Origin: Phaeobacter sp. 22II1-1F12B
GTDB taxonomy: Bacteria > Pseudomonadota > Alphaproteobacteria > Rhodobacterales > Rhodobacteraceae
Reading direction: 5' to 3'
DNA: 64,000 bases
Assembly: GCF_002210165.1 (NCBI RefSeq)
Contig: NZ_AQQP01000006.1
Location: 248,001-312,000 of the forward strand
This document shows, piece by piece, positions 52,225-60,809 of the stretch. Made by a program: the position numbers and the translations under genes. The first letter of the stretch is position 1; the number at the start of each line of letters is the position of its first letter. A model generated the notes under the pieces. That model made no database searches. It had not been told where the DNA came from and saw nothing but the letters and a program-made list of their open reading frames with translations.

Positions 52225-52629
52225 ATGACGCCAGCGGACGCGCAGAGAATTCTCGACGAAAACTTCGCAGAATGGGTGCTCGCCCTGCGGCCCGAAGTGC
52301 TTTCCATCGACAAGGAGCACGCGCTGGTTCGGATGCCCGTGGGCCAGCATCTGATCCGCGTCGGTGGTATCGTTTCGGGGCAGGCCATGGCTGCGCTAGC
52401 CGATACGGTGATGGTGCTCGCGGCTTTGGCCCATGCGGGCGAATTCAAGCCCTTCGCCACCACCGATCTCAGCACGCAATTCCTTCGCCCCGCGTCCGGC
52501 AAGGCGATCCTCTGCCGCGCTTTTGTCGTGCGCGCTGGGAAGGCGATGACATTTACCCGCGCCGAGATGAGCGATGAGGAAAGCGGCAAGCTGGTCTCGA
52601 CCGCGACCGCTACTTTCTTCGCCGGCTGA
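52225..52629 (+). CDS. PaaI-type hotdog-fold thioesterase
   Basis: A 134-residue hotdog-fold protein: a central helix preceded by GGIVSGQAMAALADTVMVLAAL (motif H/G-G-x-x-x-x-x-x-x-D, catalytic acid Asp) and strands FATTDLSTQFLRPASGKAILCRAFVVRAG. It would hydrolyse acyl-CoA thioesters, possibly phenylacetyl-type. AGGAG lies 8 bases before the ATG. The next gene starts 6 bases after the stop, so they are co-transcribed, though the link between the two is unclear. Confidence 0.88.
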   Translation: MTPADAQRILDENFAEWVLALRPEVLSIDKEHALVRMPVGQHLIRVGGIVSGQAMAALADTVMVLAALAHAGEFKPFATTDLSTQFLRPASGKAILCRAFVVRAGKAMTFTRAEMSDEESGKLVSTATATFFAG

Positions 52630-52635
52630 GGCAAG

Positions 52636-53325
52636 ATGCTGATCCGGATATGCCTATGTCTGGCCCTGCTTGTCGCGGGCTGCGGTCGTCCCCTGACCCA
52701 GTCCGAGCTTGCCTTTGCCACGTCGCTGCATGGCGAAGAGCTTGACGTCGACAAGGTCAGGTTGGTAGAGGGCGCGCCCGTCGCCGCGGTCACCTTTCAC
52801 CGGAAGGCGCGGCCCCGCACCACCTGCCGCGAACGGATTCTACCACCGGTGAAAGAGGGGATCGTGACTGCCAAACCGGCGGCCATGACCTTGTTCAACA
52901 AGGTTTATTTCGTGCGCGACTGGTTCTCCGAGGATTTCCTGTCCGAGTATCCGGAACTCTTGAACCTCACCGCCGCGATGCTGCTGGGGCACGAGTTGAC
53001 CCATGTCTGGCAATGGCAGAACCGTCAGAAAACCGGCTATTCACCGCTGCGCGCCGCCGCCGAGCACGGGTACATGAAAGACCCATATCTCTTTGAGCTC
53101 GAAGGCGCGCCGGACTTTCTGCAATATGGCTATGAACAGCAGGGCGCGATTGTCGAGGAATACATCTGCTGCCGCGCGCTCGACCCTGCCGCGGCCCGAA
53201 CGAAACGGCTGCATGACATGCTGCGCGGGGCCTTTCCCGTCGCCGACCTGCCCCAGAGCCGCCAGCGCGAAAGGGACGTTCTTTTGCCGTGGCGCGGGGC
53301 CGAGGTCAGGGGAATCTGTTCGTGA
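52636..53325 (+). CDS. Lipoprotein with HExxH (HELTH) metalloprotease-like motif
   Basis: A 229-residue lipoprotein: lipobox LVAGC (Cys16) after a hydrophobic leader, followed by a soluble domain. The motif GHELTHVWQWQN (about residue 117) is the zinc-binding helix of zincin-like peptidases, and a downstream acidic region (VEEYICCRAL) could supply the third ligand. The protein is similar to putative DUF4157-like or Eco-toxin-like zincins but I do not name a family. It is likely on the periplasmic face of a membrane. Its stop at 53325 abuts the end of the opposing cytochrome gene at 53326. Confidence 0.72.
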   Translation: MLIRICLCLALLVAGCGRPLTQSELAFATSLHGEELDVDKVRLVEGAPVAAVTFHRKARPRTTCRERILPPVKEGIVTAKPAAMTLFNKVYFVRDWFSEDFLSEYPELLNLTAAMLLGHELTHVWQWQNRQKTGYSPLRAAAEHGYMKDPYLFELEGAPDFLQYGYEQQGAIVEEYICCRALDPAAARTKRLHDMLRGAFPVADLPQSRQRERDVLLPWRGAEVRGICS

Positions 53326-53736
53326 TCAGCCCTCGGTGCCGGTGCCGACCTGGATGCTTTCCAGATAGGTCATGAGCGCCGCAAGCGGGCGTGGTGTCGG
53401 CGTCATCGTCCCATCGACTTCGACCGGAACCAGCTCTCCCTCTAGCAGGTCACCGAATTCGGGCATGACGCTGGCCGCTTTGCCACGGCCATAGCCGTCA
53501 ATCTGGGACAGCACATGCGCCCGCGGGAACACGCCGTCGTTGCGCTCGGAAATGCGTGTCAGGTCAGGGGCAACGGTGCCGTCATTCAATCGCATACCGG
53601 TCGCCGTGGCGGTGTGACATCCCGAGCAATTCTGCGCGAAAAGCATCTCTCCCTCGTCGGGACCGGGCATCACGTCGACGGCACAGGCGGCCGCGATGAA
53701 CAAGGCCGGCAGGCTCCACAAAGCTTTGGCGATCAT
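53326..53736 (-). CDS. c-type cytochrome family protein
   Basis: A 136-residue exported protein with one heme-binding site, CSGCH (about residues 37-41), after a short leader (ALWSLPALFIAAAC) that may be a lipobox AAAC, so a membrane-bound lipoprotein cytochrome is possible. A methionine for the second axial ligand is likely in VMPEFGDLL. Electron-transfer partner is unknown. It is transcribed tail-to-tail with the HELTH lipoprotein gene with no bases between the two stops. Confidence 0.82.
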   Translation of the reverse strand: MIAKALWSLPALFIAAACAVDVMPGPDEGEMLFAQNCSGCHTATATGMRLNDGTVAPDLTRISERNDGVFPRAHVLSQIDGYGRGKAASVMPEFGDLLEGELVPVEVDGTMTPTPRPLAALMTYLESIQVGTGTEG

Positions 53737-53819
53737 TGGCTTTTATCCTCTCAACCCACATGGCGAGTCTGCCGGAGCGCGCGCCGTTCGGCAAGTGGCC
53801 CGGGCAAAAACTGTGCCGC

Positions 53820-54806
53820 TTATGGCTTGGGCGCGGCGAGTTCGCCAACCTGTGCCCAAAGCGTTTCGTCCAGCGTAACCGGATCGGCATGCCGCTTGCC
53901 CTGACCGGGCAGGCGCCCGCCCTCTTCGGCGGCAACAGCCTCGGCCAGTGCGGCGAAACGCGCCCCGAAAGTATCGGTGCAGTCCGGATCGACCAGCAGG
54001 TAGAACTGGCCCAGATCATGCGGCGGCCCTTCGGGCGCCTTCAGCGGTTTGACATCCAGCGAATTGACGCCGCCCGTCATGCCAGCGGCCAGCAGTTCCG
54101 CCATCACGCCAAAGCCCCAGCCCTTATGGCCGCCCATCGACACCAGCGTCCCGCCCAGCGCGGCCTCTGGATCAGTGGTCGGGCGGCCTTCGGCGTCAAG
54201 CGCCCAGCCTTCGGGGATGGTTTCGCCCGCCGCCTTGGCCATGGTAATCTTGCCCAGCGCGACGGTGGTGGTCGACTGGTCGAACTGCATCGCCACGCCG
54301 CCCTGCCCGTCCGGCACGGAAAAGGCGATCGGGTTGGTGCCGATCACCCGCGACCGTCCGCCCGGCGGCGCAACGATGGGCGAGGCATTGGTGAACCCGA
54401 TCCCGATCAATCCCGCCCGCGCGATCTGCGCCGTGAAAAAGCCAAGCGAGGTGCAGGTATGCGTATGCCCCACCGCAAGCGAAGCGGTGCCGTTTTCCCG
54501 CGCCGCCGCCACGGCCTCGGGCAGGCCGCGCGCAAAGGCCGGCTGCGCAAACCCCATGCGCCCGTCGACGCGAATGAACCCGGGGCGCGGTCGGTCCACG
54601 GCGGGCTCGACATCGCCTTTGACCCGGCCCGAGACAAGCTGTTTGCAATAGCTTTCAAGGTAGTAAAGCCCGCAGATCCGGTTCCCGACCGCCTCGGCCT
54701 CGACCACGGCGGCGGTTACTTCGGCCGCAACCCATGGCGCGGCTCCGTGGCTTTCCAGCGCCGCCTGCGTGGCCTCACCGATTTCCTTCAGCGAGACATC
54801 GATCAT
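53820..54806 (-). CDS. Malate/L-lactate dehydrogenase family (Ldh_2) oxidoreductase
   Basis: A 328-residue NAD(P)-dependent enzyme of the Ldh_2 fold, which is unrelated to classical LDH. HTHTC (active-site histidine region), [14 protein letters not shown] and [13 protein letters not shown], and GALLGG-like [16 protein letters not shown] are typical. Family members reduce or oxidise 2-oxo/2-hydroxy acids, ureidoglycolate or delta-1-piperideine-2-carboxylate. Its start overlaps the LolD gene by four bases, an unexpected linkage to lipoprotein sorting. Substrate is not decidable. Confidence 0.87.
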   Translation of the reverse strand: MIDVSLKEIGEATQAALESHGAAPWVAAEVTAAVVEAEAVGNRICGLYYLESYCKQLVSGRVKGDVEPAVDRPRPGFIRVDGRMGFAQPAFARGLPEAVAAARENGTASLAVGHTHTCTSLGFFTAQIARAGLIGIGFTNASPIVAPPGGRSRVIGTNPIAFSVPDGQGGVAMQFDQSTTTVALGKITMAKAAGETIPEGWALDAEGRPTTDPEAALGGTLVSMGGHKGWGFGVMAELLAAGMTGGVNSLDVKPLKAPEGPPHDLGQFYLLVDPDCTDTFGARFAALAEAVAAEEGGRLPGQGKRHADPVTLDETLWAQVGELAAPKP

Positions 54807-55480
54807 ATCAGCTTGCCATCCGTCAGGTGAATGATCCGGTCCATCCGCGCGGCAAGGTCAAGGTTATGCGTCGCGATCAGCGCTGCCATTTCGGTGGTGC
54901 GCACCAGATCAATCAGAGCCCCGAACACGGTCTCGGACGTTGCCGGGTCAAGGTTGCCGGTCGGCTCATCCGCCAGCAAAAGACGCGGGCCATTGGCCAT
55001 GGCGCGGCAAAAGGCGACACGCTGTTGTTCGCCCCCCGAAAGGGCCGCCGGACGGTGGCCTGCACGCGGGCCAACCCCGACACGGGTCAGCAGCTCAGTG
55101 GCCCGTGCTGTCGCCGCGCCCCTGCTTACACCGTTGGCCAGTTGCGGCAGGGTGACGTTCTCCACCGCGGTGAACTCGGGCAGCAGGTGGTGGAACTGGT
55201 AGATGAACCCGACATCGCGCCGCCGCACCTGCGTGCGGATCGCGTCGCCCTCGCCCGTCATGTCCTGCCCGGCAATCCGGACCCGTCCCGCATCGGGCGT
55301 ATCCAGCAGCCCCGCGATATGCAAAAGCGTCGATTTACCCGCCCCTGACGGCGCGACAAGGGCCACGATCTCACCGCTGCCGACGCTCAGGTCGACCGCA
55401 TCAAGCACCCGCACTTCGCCCGGCAGGCCCTTGTTGTAGGTCTTTGAAATGCCCCCTAGATCCAGCGCAACATCACTCAT
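54803..55480 (-). CDS. lolD: Lipoprotein-releasing ABC transporter ATP-binding protein LolD
   Basis: A 225-residue ATPase: Walker [11 protein letters not shown]-loop [10 protein letters not shown] (the characteristic F/Y-Q-x-H-H-L-L-P-E-F of LolD), signature LSGGEQQR and Walker [13 protein letters not shown]. With LolC/E it releases outer-membrane lipoproteins from the inner membrane to LolA. Its start overlaps the lolC stop by 8 bases. Operon order is lolC - lolD - dehydrogenase. Confidence 0.94.
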   Translation of the reverse strand: MSDVALDLGGISKTYNKGLPGEVRVLDAVDLSVGSGEIVALVAPSGAGKSTLLHIAGLLDTPDAGRVRIAGQDMTGEGDAIRTQVRRRDVGFIYQFHHLLPEFTAVENVTLPQLANGVSRGAATARATELLTRVGVGPRAGHRPAALSGGEQQRVAFCRAMANGPRLLLADEPTGNLDPATSETVFGALIDLVRTTEMAALIATHNLDLAARMDRIIHLTDGKLI

Positions 55481-56759
55481 AGCGCAGCGCCTCCACCGGG
55501 TTCATCCGGGCCGCGCGGCGAGCCGGGAAATAGGTCACGAAAAAGGACAGGCCCAGCGACAAGGCCACCGCCGACAACACGTCGGACAGGTGCAGCTCTG
55601 CCGGAAGCGCATAGATCCCCCGGATCGACGGGTCCCAGACACCGCCGCCCATCGCATAATTCACGAAGGAAAAGATCGGGTCAATGTAAAGCGCAAAGAG
55701 ACAGCCCAAGAGCACGCCCATCGCCGTGCCGATCAGCCCGGTAAATGCACCGCAGATAAAGAACACCCGCAGCACCGACCCTTCGCTCAAGCCGATGGTG
55801 CGCAGGATACCGATGTCGCGGCCTTTGTTCTTGACCAGCATGATCAGCCCCGAGACGATGTTCATGGTCGCGATCAGCACGAGGATCGACAGGATGATGA
55901 ACATCACGTTGTCCTCGACCTCGAGCGCGCGCAGAAAGCTGCCCGAGGCATCGCGCCATGTCCAGATCAGCGCCTGATCCCCGGCGGCCCGAAACAGTTG
56001 CGGCACCAACTGGTCCACGCTTTCCGGGTTTTCGACCATCACCTCAAGTTCATCCGCCACGCCCTCGCGGTTGAAAAAGCCCTGCGCCTCGGCAAAAGGC
56101 ATGTAAATCCGCGTGCGATCTATGTCATAGCGCCCGGCGGTAAAGACATAGACCACCTCGTAGGCGTTGACGCGCGGGCTGGACCCCATCGCGGTCTGCA
56201 ACCCGTCAGGCGAGGTCAGCTTGACCCGGTCGCCGACCGAAACCCCGATGATCCGCGCCACTTCGGACCCGATGGCGATGCCCTCGTCAAAGCGCGACAG
56301 GTCGCCGGCGGATTGTTCCGCCTGCGCGATACCGGGCAGCGATTGGAGATCTTCAGCCGCGATGCCAAAGGCCTCGACGCCGGTGCTTTCGCCCTGCGCG
56401 CTCAGCAGCACCTGCCCCCGCACAAGCGGTGCGACCCGCGTCACACCGGGCACCTGCGCGACCGCTTCGGCCATCGCCGGGTAATCGGTAATCGTGCGGT
56501 TCACATTGCCAAGCGGGTCGACCTCGCCGGTGGAATACACCGTCACATGGGCGTTCGCGCCAAGGATCGTACCCACGAATTCCGAGCGGAATCCGGACCT
56601 TACGGCAAGGGTGGCGATCAGCGCGAAGACCGCGAGCGTAATTCCGATCAGGCTGATCCATGTCATCACGCTGACGCCGCCCTCGGCGCGACGCGCTCTC
56701 AGGTAACGCCAGGCGATAAGCCATTCGAATGCCGCAAAGGGCGGGGGAGTTTTAGGCAA
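55473..56759 (-). CDS. lolC: Lipoprotein-releasing ABC transporter permease LolC/E
   Basis: A 428-residue inner-membrane protein with the MacB/LolC layout: one N-terminal helix ([27 protein letters not shown], preceded by [13 protein letters not shown], a LolC/E hallmark), a large periplasmic domain (about 55-265), and three C-terminal helices ([75 protein letters not shown]). Alphaproteobacteria commonly use one such permease in place of separate LolC and LolE. TTG 56759 has CGGAG six bases upstream; an upstream TTG at 56816 is an alternative. Cytoplasmic end motif P-V-E-A-L-R-Y is typical. Confidence 0.92.
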   Translation of the reverse strand: MPKTPPPFAAFEWLIAWRYLRARRAEGGVSVMTWISLIGITLAVFALIATLAVRSGFRSEFVGTILGANAHVTVYSTGEVDPLGNVNRTITDYPAMAEAVAQVPGVTRVAPLVRGQVLLSAQGESTGVEAFGIAAEDLQSLPGIAQAEQSAGDLSRFDEGIAIGSEVARIIGVSVGDRVKLTSPDGLQTAMGSSPRVNAYEVVYVFTAGRYDIDRTRIYMPFAEAQGFFNREGVADELEVMVENPESVDQLVPQLFRAAGDQALIWTWRDASGSFLRALEVEDNVMFIILSILVLIATMNIVSGLIMLVKNKGRDIGILRTIGLSEGSVLRVFFICGAFTGLIGTAMGVLLGCLFALYIDPIFSFVNYAMGGGVWDPSIRGIYALPAELHLSDVLSAVALSLGLSFFVTYFPARRAARMNPVEALRYE

Positions 56760-56837
56760 GTCATGCTCCGATTTCCGGGTCGGGCGGACATTGCGCCGGG
56801 CCACAGCCAGCGTCAAGCCGATCCCCGACCCGCGAAA

Positions 56838-58040
56838 TCAATCCTGCGGTGTCAGGCGAAGAACCGCCCCGTTGGCCTCGTCCACCAAAAGCAGAACCGA
56901 CCCGTCCGAGGTGACTTCGACATCGCGGATACGACCCTGATCGACAACCAGCCGTTCTTCGCCGGTAACCATACCGTCACCGTCCAGCTTCAACCGCACC
57001 AGACCACCGGGGCTCAGCGATCCGGCGAGAATATCGCCCTGCCAGGCCTCAAACATCTGGCCGTCGTAGAAATCGAAACCGCCGGGCGCGATCACCGGAT
57101 CCCAGTAATAGACCGGCTCTTCCATGCCTTCCGCGCGAGGAATGCCTTCGCCAATCGGTGCGCCGCCATAGGTCTCGCCATAGCTGACGACGGGCCAGCC
57201 GTAGTTCTTTGCAGCTTCGGTTTTGTTCAGCTCATCCCCGCCCTTGGGGCCATGTTCCAGCGTCCAGAGAACTCCATCACGATACGCGGCCCCCTGCACG
57301 TTGCGGTGGCCGTAGGACCAGATCGTATCAATCGCCCCTTCCTCCGAGGCAAACGGGTTATCCATCGGCACGCTGCCGTCGAGGTTCAGGCGGATCACCT
57401 TGCCATAGGTGGTGGAAAGGTCCTGCGACATCCCCCGTTCGGCCCGCGAGGAATGTTCGCCCGTGGTGATGAACACATGGCCGTCGCCATCGAACACGAC
57501 ACGCGATCCGTAATGCATTGGCGTCGGCGAAGGCGGATCCTGAACAAAGATATCTTCGACCTCCTCCAGCCGCGTCATATCATCGCTCAGCACGCCCCGC
57601 GCGGCGGCCGTCACGGATTCGCCGCCACCCGTTGGTTTGGAATAGGTAAGATAGATCATCCGGTCGCGGGCAAAATCCGGCCCCAAAGCAACGTCAAGCA
57701 GACCGCCCTGCTTGACCGCATGCACCTCGGGCACGCCCTCTACCGCTGTTTCCAGCAACTCGCCATCCGCCGTGATGACACGCAATCGGCCATCCCGCTC
57801 GGTCACCAGGAAACCGCCTCCGGGCATCTCGGCGATGCCCCATGGATGCGACAGGCCCGAGGCCAAGGTCTCGACCGCAATGCCGACATCGCTTTGCATT
57901 GCGGGCGCGCGGGTCTGGTTGGCAAAGGCGGGCTCGAACTCCGGCACGTTCTTAGCGCCCTGCGCGACGGGCTCGGCACAGGCCGACACGCCAAGGGCAA
58001 GAGTGGTGATTGCGATCGAACAGGAGGTCAAAATCTTCAT
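56838..58040 (-). CDS. PQQ-dependent sugar dehydrogenase family (soluble aldose dehydrogenase-like), exported
   Basis: A 400-residue beta-propeller enzyme with signal peptide and likely lipobox VSAC (ALGVSACAEP). Motifs SHPWGIAEMPGGGFLVTERDGRL, QGGLLDVALGPDFARDRMIYLTYS, GEHSSRAERGMSQDLSTTYGKVIRLNLDGSVP and IWSYGHRNVQGAAY are the PQQ- and calcium-binding signatures of the YliI/Asd (glucose/sorbosone dehydrogenase) family. It oxidises aldoses in the periplasm and requires PQQ, whose biosynthesis genes are not in this window. ATG 58040 follows AGGAC. Confidence 0.88.
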   Translation of the reverse strand: MKILTSCSIAITTLALGVSACAEPVAQGAKNVPEFEPAFANQTRAPAMQSDVGIAVETLASGLSHPWGIAEMPGGGFLVTERDGRLRVITADGELLETAVEGVPEVHAVKQGGLLDVALGPDFARDRMIYLTYSKPTGGGESVTAAARGVLSDDMTRLEEVEDIFVQDPPSPTPMHYGSRVVFDGDGHVFITTGEHSSRAERGMSQDLSTTYGKVIRLNLDGSVPMDNPFASEEGAIDTIWSYGHRNVQGAAYRDGVLWTLEHGPKGGDELNKTEAAKNYGWPVVSYGETYGGAPIGEGIPRAEGMEEPVYYWDPVIAPGGFDFYDGQMFEAWQGDILAGSLSPGGLVRLKLDGDGMVTGEERLVVDQGRIRDVEVTSDGSVLLLVDEANGAVLRLTPQD

Positions 58041-58120
58041 GGCACAGGTCCTCGTCTTAGGGGCGGAACGGGTGTCACCCAACACTGCAAGGTTAGGGCA
58101 AACAGGCCCCAAGACGAACC

Positions 58121-58150
58121 AAGCCCGCTCACGATCGGGTGAACGGGCTT
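58121..58150 (-). terminator. Hairpin between the sugar dehydrogenase and the small hypothetical gene
   Basis: A 12-bp stem with one G-U/A-C mismatch (58121-58132 with 58139-58150, AAGCCCG arms) and a 6-base loop. On the minus strand it follows the hypothetical gene by 24 bases; the tail has scattered Ts only. Confidence 0.55.
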
Positions 58151-58174
58151 ACCACGTCAAATCTGGTCTACATT

Positions 58175-58471
58175 TTAAAGTTCGTGCAGGGCCGTATTGT
58201 TTTCCTGCAGCGCTTCGGTCTTGTCATCGGACACCACGGCGTCAAGCGTGCCATCTTCACCGAATACCAGAACCGTCCCTTCGGGCACATCGTCGCCCAT
58301 CATCGGATCTGTCGCGATCACCGAAGGGTTGGCCCCGAGGATACCGCTGTTCTCACCCAACATCGGCGAAATCAGATCGCTGACACCAAAGGGCACGGCG
58401 AACGCCCATGTGGCCAGCGCCAACGCGCCTGCTGTAACACTTGCACCAATAACATACTGCGGCCGTTTCAT
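58175..58471 (-). CDS. Small exported or membrane-anchored hypothetical protein
   Basis: A 98-residue protein whose first 27 residues are a hydrophobic leader (YVIGASVTAGALALATWAFAV), followed by an acidic domain (DPMMGDDVPEGTVLVFGEDGTLDAVVSDDKTEALQENN). No family recognised. ATG 58471 is preceded by GGAGA. It lies between the sugar dehydrogenase and proS, both on the same strand, and is probably monocistronic given hairpins on both sides. Confidence 0.62.
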   Translation of the reverse strand: MKRPQYVIGASVTAGALALATWAFAVPFGVSDLISPMLGENSGILGANPSVIATDPMMGDDVPEGTVLVFGEDGTLDAVVSDDKTEALQENNTALHEL

Positions 58472-58655
58472 AACCAGGTCTCCACTTTGATCCCTTGCTT
58501 CGGGACCATAACACAGGAGGCATAGGAAAAGTTCCGCCTATGGTGAAAACGGAGTGTTGATAAATAAGAAAAAATCCGGTGCGCGGGGCGCGGATTGGCC
58601 GCGAAACACGGCTTTCGGCGGTATATGCGCGCCCGGCTTGGCATAAGGCCCACGC

Positions 58656-58687
58656 CAAAAGAAAACGGCGGGCCATTTGACCCGCCG
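58656..58687 (-). terminator. Terminator after proS
   Basis: On the minus strand a 7-bp stem CGGCGGG/CCCGCCG (58681-58687 and 58666-58672) with an 8-base loop is followed by TTTTCTTTT (complement of 58656-58665). Located 30 bases after the proS stop. Confidence 0.87.
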
Positions 58688-58716
58688 AACACTCAAAACT
58701 GCGCCTTAGCCCTTGT

Positions 58717-60069
58717 TTACAGGCCTTTCACAAGGTGCGGCGCATAGATTTCGGCCAGTTTCTTGACCGCGTCTTCAGGCGGCAGCTCTTCGCTTTCACC
58801 GCTGCGCCGTGAGGTCAGTTCGACCACCCCGTTCGCAAGCCCGCGCGGCCCGACAGTGATCCGCCACGGCAGCCCGATCAGGTCCATGGTGGCGAATTTG
58901 CCACCCGCGCGCTCTTTACGATCATCATAAAGCGGTTCCAGACCGACCATGTTCAGCGCCGCATAGATCTGTTCGCAGGCCGCGTCGGCCGCTTCGTCAC
59001 CTTGCTTGAGGTTGACGATTCCCACGTGGAACGGCGTGACCCCCTCGGGCCAGATGATCCCGTTCTCGTCATGGCTCGCCTCGATGATCGCGCCCAGCAA
59101 GCGGCTGACACCGATGCCGTGGCTGCCCATATGCACGTCGACCTTCTTGCCCTCGGCATCCTGCACGCTCGCGCCCAACGGCTCGGAATACTTGGTGCCG
59201 AAGTAAAAGATCTGACCCACTTCGATCCCCCGCGACGACCGGCGACGCTCTTCCGGGATCTCGTTGAACTTGGCCTCGTCATGCGTCTCGTCGGTCCGCG
59301 CATAGGGCGTGGTCCACTCCTCGCAGATCGCCCGCAGCTGCGCCGCATCGGCGAAATCGACCGCCCGGTCGCCCAGCTTCAGATCGGTGATCGCGCTGTC
59401 ATAGAACACCTCGCTCTCGCCCGTCTCCGCCAGCACGAGGAACTCATGCGTATCCTCGCCGCCAATGGGGCCGGAATCGGCGCGCATCGGGATCGCCTTC
59501 AGGCCCATCCGCTCATAGGTGCGCAGGTAGCTGACCATGTGGCGGTCATAGGCGCGCATCGCCGCCTCGTAATCCATGTCAAAGTTATAGCCGTCTTTCA
59601 TCAGGAACTCGCGCCCCCGCATCACACCGAACCGAGGCCGGATCTCGTCGCGGAATTTCCACTGGATCTGGTAAAGCGTCAGGGGCAGGTCCTTGTAGCT
59701 CGACACATGGCTGCGGAAGATATCGGTGATCAGCTCTTCGTTGGTCGGCCCGAACAACATGTCGCGCCCGTGACGGTCGGTGATGCGCAGCATCTCTTCG
59801 CCATAATCGTCGTAACGACCGGATTCACGCCAAAGATCGGCCGATTGCATGGTCGGCATCAACAGCGGGATATGCCCCGCGCGCTGCTGCTCCTCATGCA
59901 CGATATTCTCGATCTTGCGCAGCACCTTGAAGCCCAGCGGCAACCATGAATAAATCCCCGCCTGTGCCTGCTTGATCATCCCCGCCCGCAACATCAAACG
60001 GTGGCTGACAATCTGCGCTTCGGCAGGGTTTTCTTTGAGAACGGGCAGGAAATAGCGGCTCAGGCGCAT
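58717..60069 (-). CDS. proS: Proline--tRNA ligase (short alphaproteobacterial type)
   Basis: A 450-residue class II synthetase. The class II signature region includes [30 protein letters not shown] and [13 protein letters not shown] (motif 2 environment [21 protein letters not shown]), followed by the anticodon-binding domain ([15 protein letters not shown]). At 450 residues it lacks the large INS editing insertion found in E. coli ProS, as is typical of alphaproteobacteria. It charges tRNA-Pro in the cytoplasm. Confidence 0.96.
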   Translation of the reverse strand: MRLSRYFLPVLKENPAEAQIVSHRLMLRAGMIKQAQAGIYSWLPLGFKVLRKIENIVHEEQQRAGHIPLLMPTMQSADLWRESGRYDDYGEEMLRITDRHGRDMLFGPTNEELITDIFRSHVSSYKDLPLTLYQIQWKFRDEIRPRFGVMRGREFLMKDGYNFDMDYEAAMRAYDRHMVSYLRTYERMGLKAIPMRADSGPIGGEDTHEFLVLAETGESEVFYDSAITDLKLGDRAVDFADAAQLRAICEEWTTPYARTDETHDEAKFNEIPEERRRSSRGIEVGQIFYFGTKYSEPLGASVQDAEGKKVDVHMGSHGIGVSRLLGAIIEASHDENGIIWPEGVTPFHVGIVNLKQGDEAADAACEQIYAALNMVGLEPLYDDRKERAGGKFATMDLIGLPWRITVGPRGLANGVVELTSRRSGESEELPPEDAVKKLAEIYAPHLVKGL

Positions 60070-60249
60070 GTCGGCTCCAAATCGAAACGGTTTTCACAGG
60101 GTCTAGGCATTTGCACGCAGCGAGACAAGCCGGTCCGAACGATCACGCCGCGCTTTCCCGGAAACCAAAGGCCCACAGCGATACTTCTGTCTGCTGGCAG
60201 ACAAACCGCAAAGCGCTAGCTTTCTCCCAAACCGACAAGGAACAGCCAA

Positions 60250-60714
60250 ATGGATTTCGATCCCGAAACCGATCTCACCTTCACCCGGACCCTGCCTATT
60301 GCGCCGGAGACCGTCTGGGCCTGCTGGACGACGCCCGAGCATATCAAGCAGTTCTTCGTCCCCCGGCCCCATCGGGTCACCGCCTGCGACATCGAGCTAC
60401 GCCCGGGCGGCCGTTTCGACACCACCTTCGAGGTCGAAGGCAACGTGATGGAAAACCGCGGCGTCTATCTCGAAATCGACAAGCACCGCCGCCTCGTCTT
60501 CACCGACGCCTATACAGAAGGCTGGAAACCCGCGCCCGAGCCCTTCCTGACCGCGATCATCGAGTTCGAACCCGATGGCGAAGGCGGCACGCTCTACACC
60601 GCCACCGCCCGCCATCGCAGCGCCGAGGCCCGTGAACAGCACGAAAAGATGGGCTTCATCGAAGGCTGGAACATCGTCGCCGACCAACTCATCGACTACG
60701 CGAAAACGCTCTGA
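60250..60714 (+). CDS. AHSA1/SRPBCC-family protein
   Basis: A 154-residue START-like fold protein: FTRTLPIAPETVWACWTTPEHIKQFF is the amphipathic helix and first strand of the Aha1/CalC-like family, with GRFDTTFEVEGNVMENRGVYLEIDKHRRLVFTDAYTEGW further along. Such proteins bind hydrophobic ligands or act as Hsp90 co-chaperone-like factors; bacterial roles are unknown. It is followed by the repeated motif and hairpins at 60732-60782. Confidence 0.86.
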   Translation: MDFDPETDLTFTRTLPIAPETVWACWTTPEHIKQFFVPRPHRVTACDIELRPGGRFDTTFEVEGNVMENRGVYLEIDKHRRLVFTDAYTEGWKPAPEPFLTAIIEFEPDGEGGTLYTATARHRSAEAREQHEKMGFIEGWNIVADQLIDYAKTL

Positions 60715-60731
60715 TCTACCCCTTCTTTGGG

Positions 60732-60782
60732 TCTTAAATATCCTCGGGGGAGTGCCGACAGGCACGGGGGCAGACAGCCCCC
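60732..60782. repeat. Intergenic motif ATATCCTCGGGGGAG with two GACA-loop hairpins
   Basis: The phrase TTAAATATCCTCGGGGG is a sequence I recall as recurrent at the ends of Rhodobacterales genes; it is followed by two tandem small stems GTGCC-GACA-GGCAC (60752-60765) and GGGGGC-AGACA-GCCCCC (60766-60782), both with GACA in the loop. It probably serves as a bidirectional transcript end between the AHSA1 gene and pepT. Confidence 0.45.
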
Positions 60783-60809
60783 CCTCCCCGCCCTCGACGA
60801 ACTCCCGCG

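Noticed and set aside
55449-58142. A continuous open frame of almost 900 codons on the plus strand
   Set aside because: It runs antisense to lolD, lolC and the sugar dehydrogenase, has no homology, and is explained by GC-rich codon bias of the real minus-strand genes.
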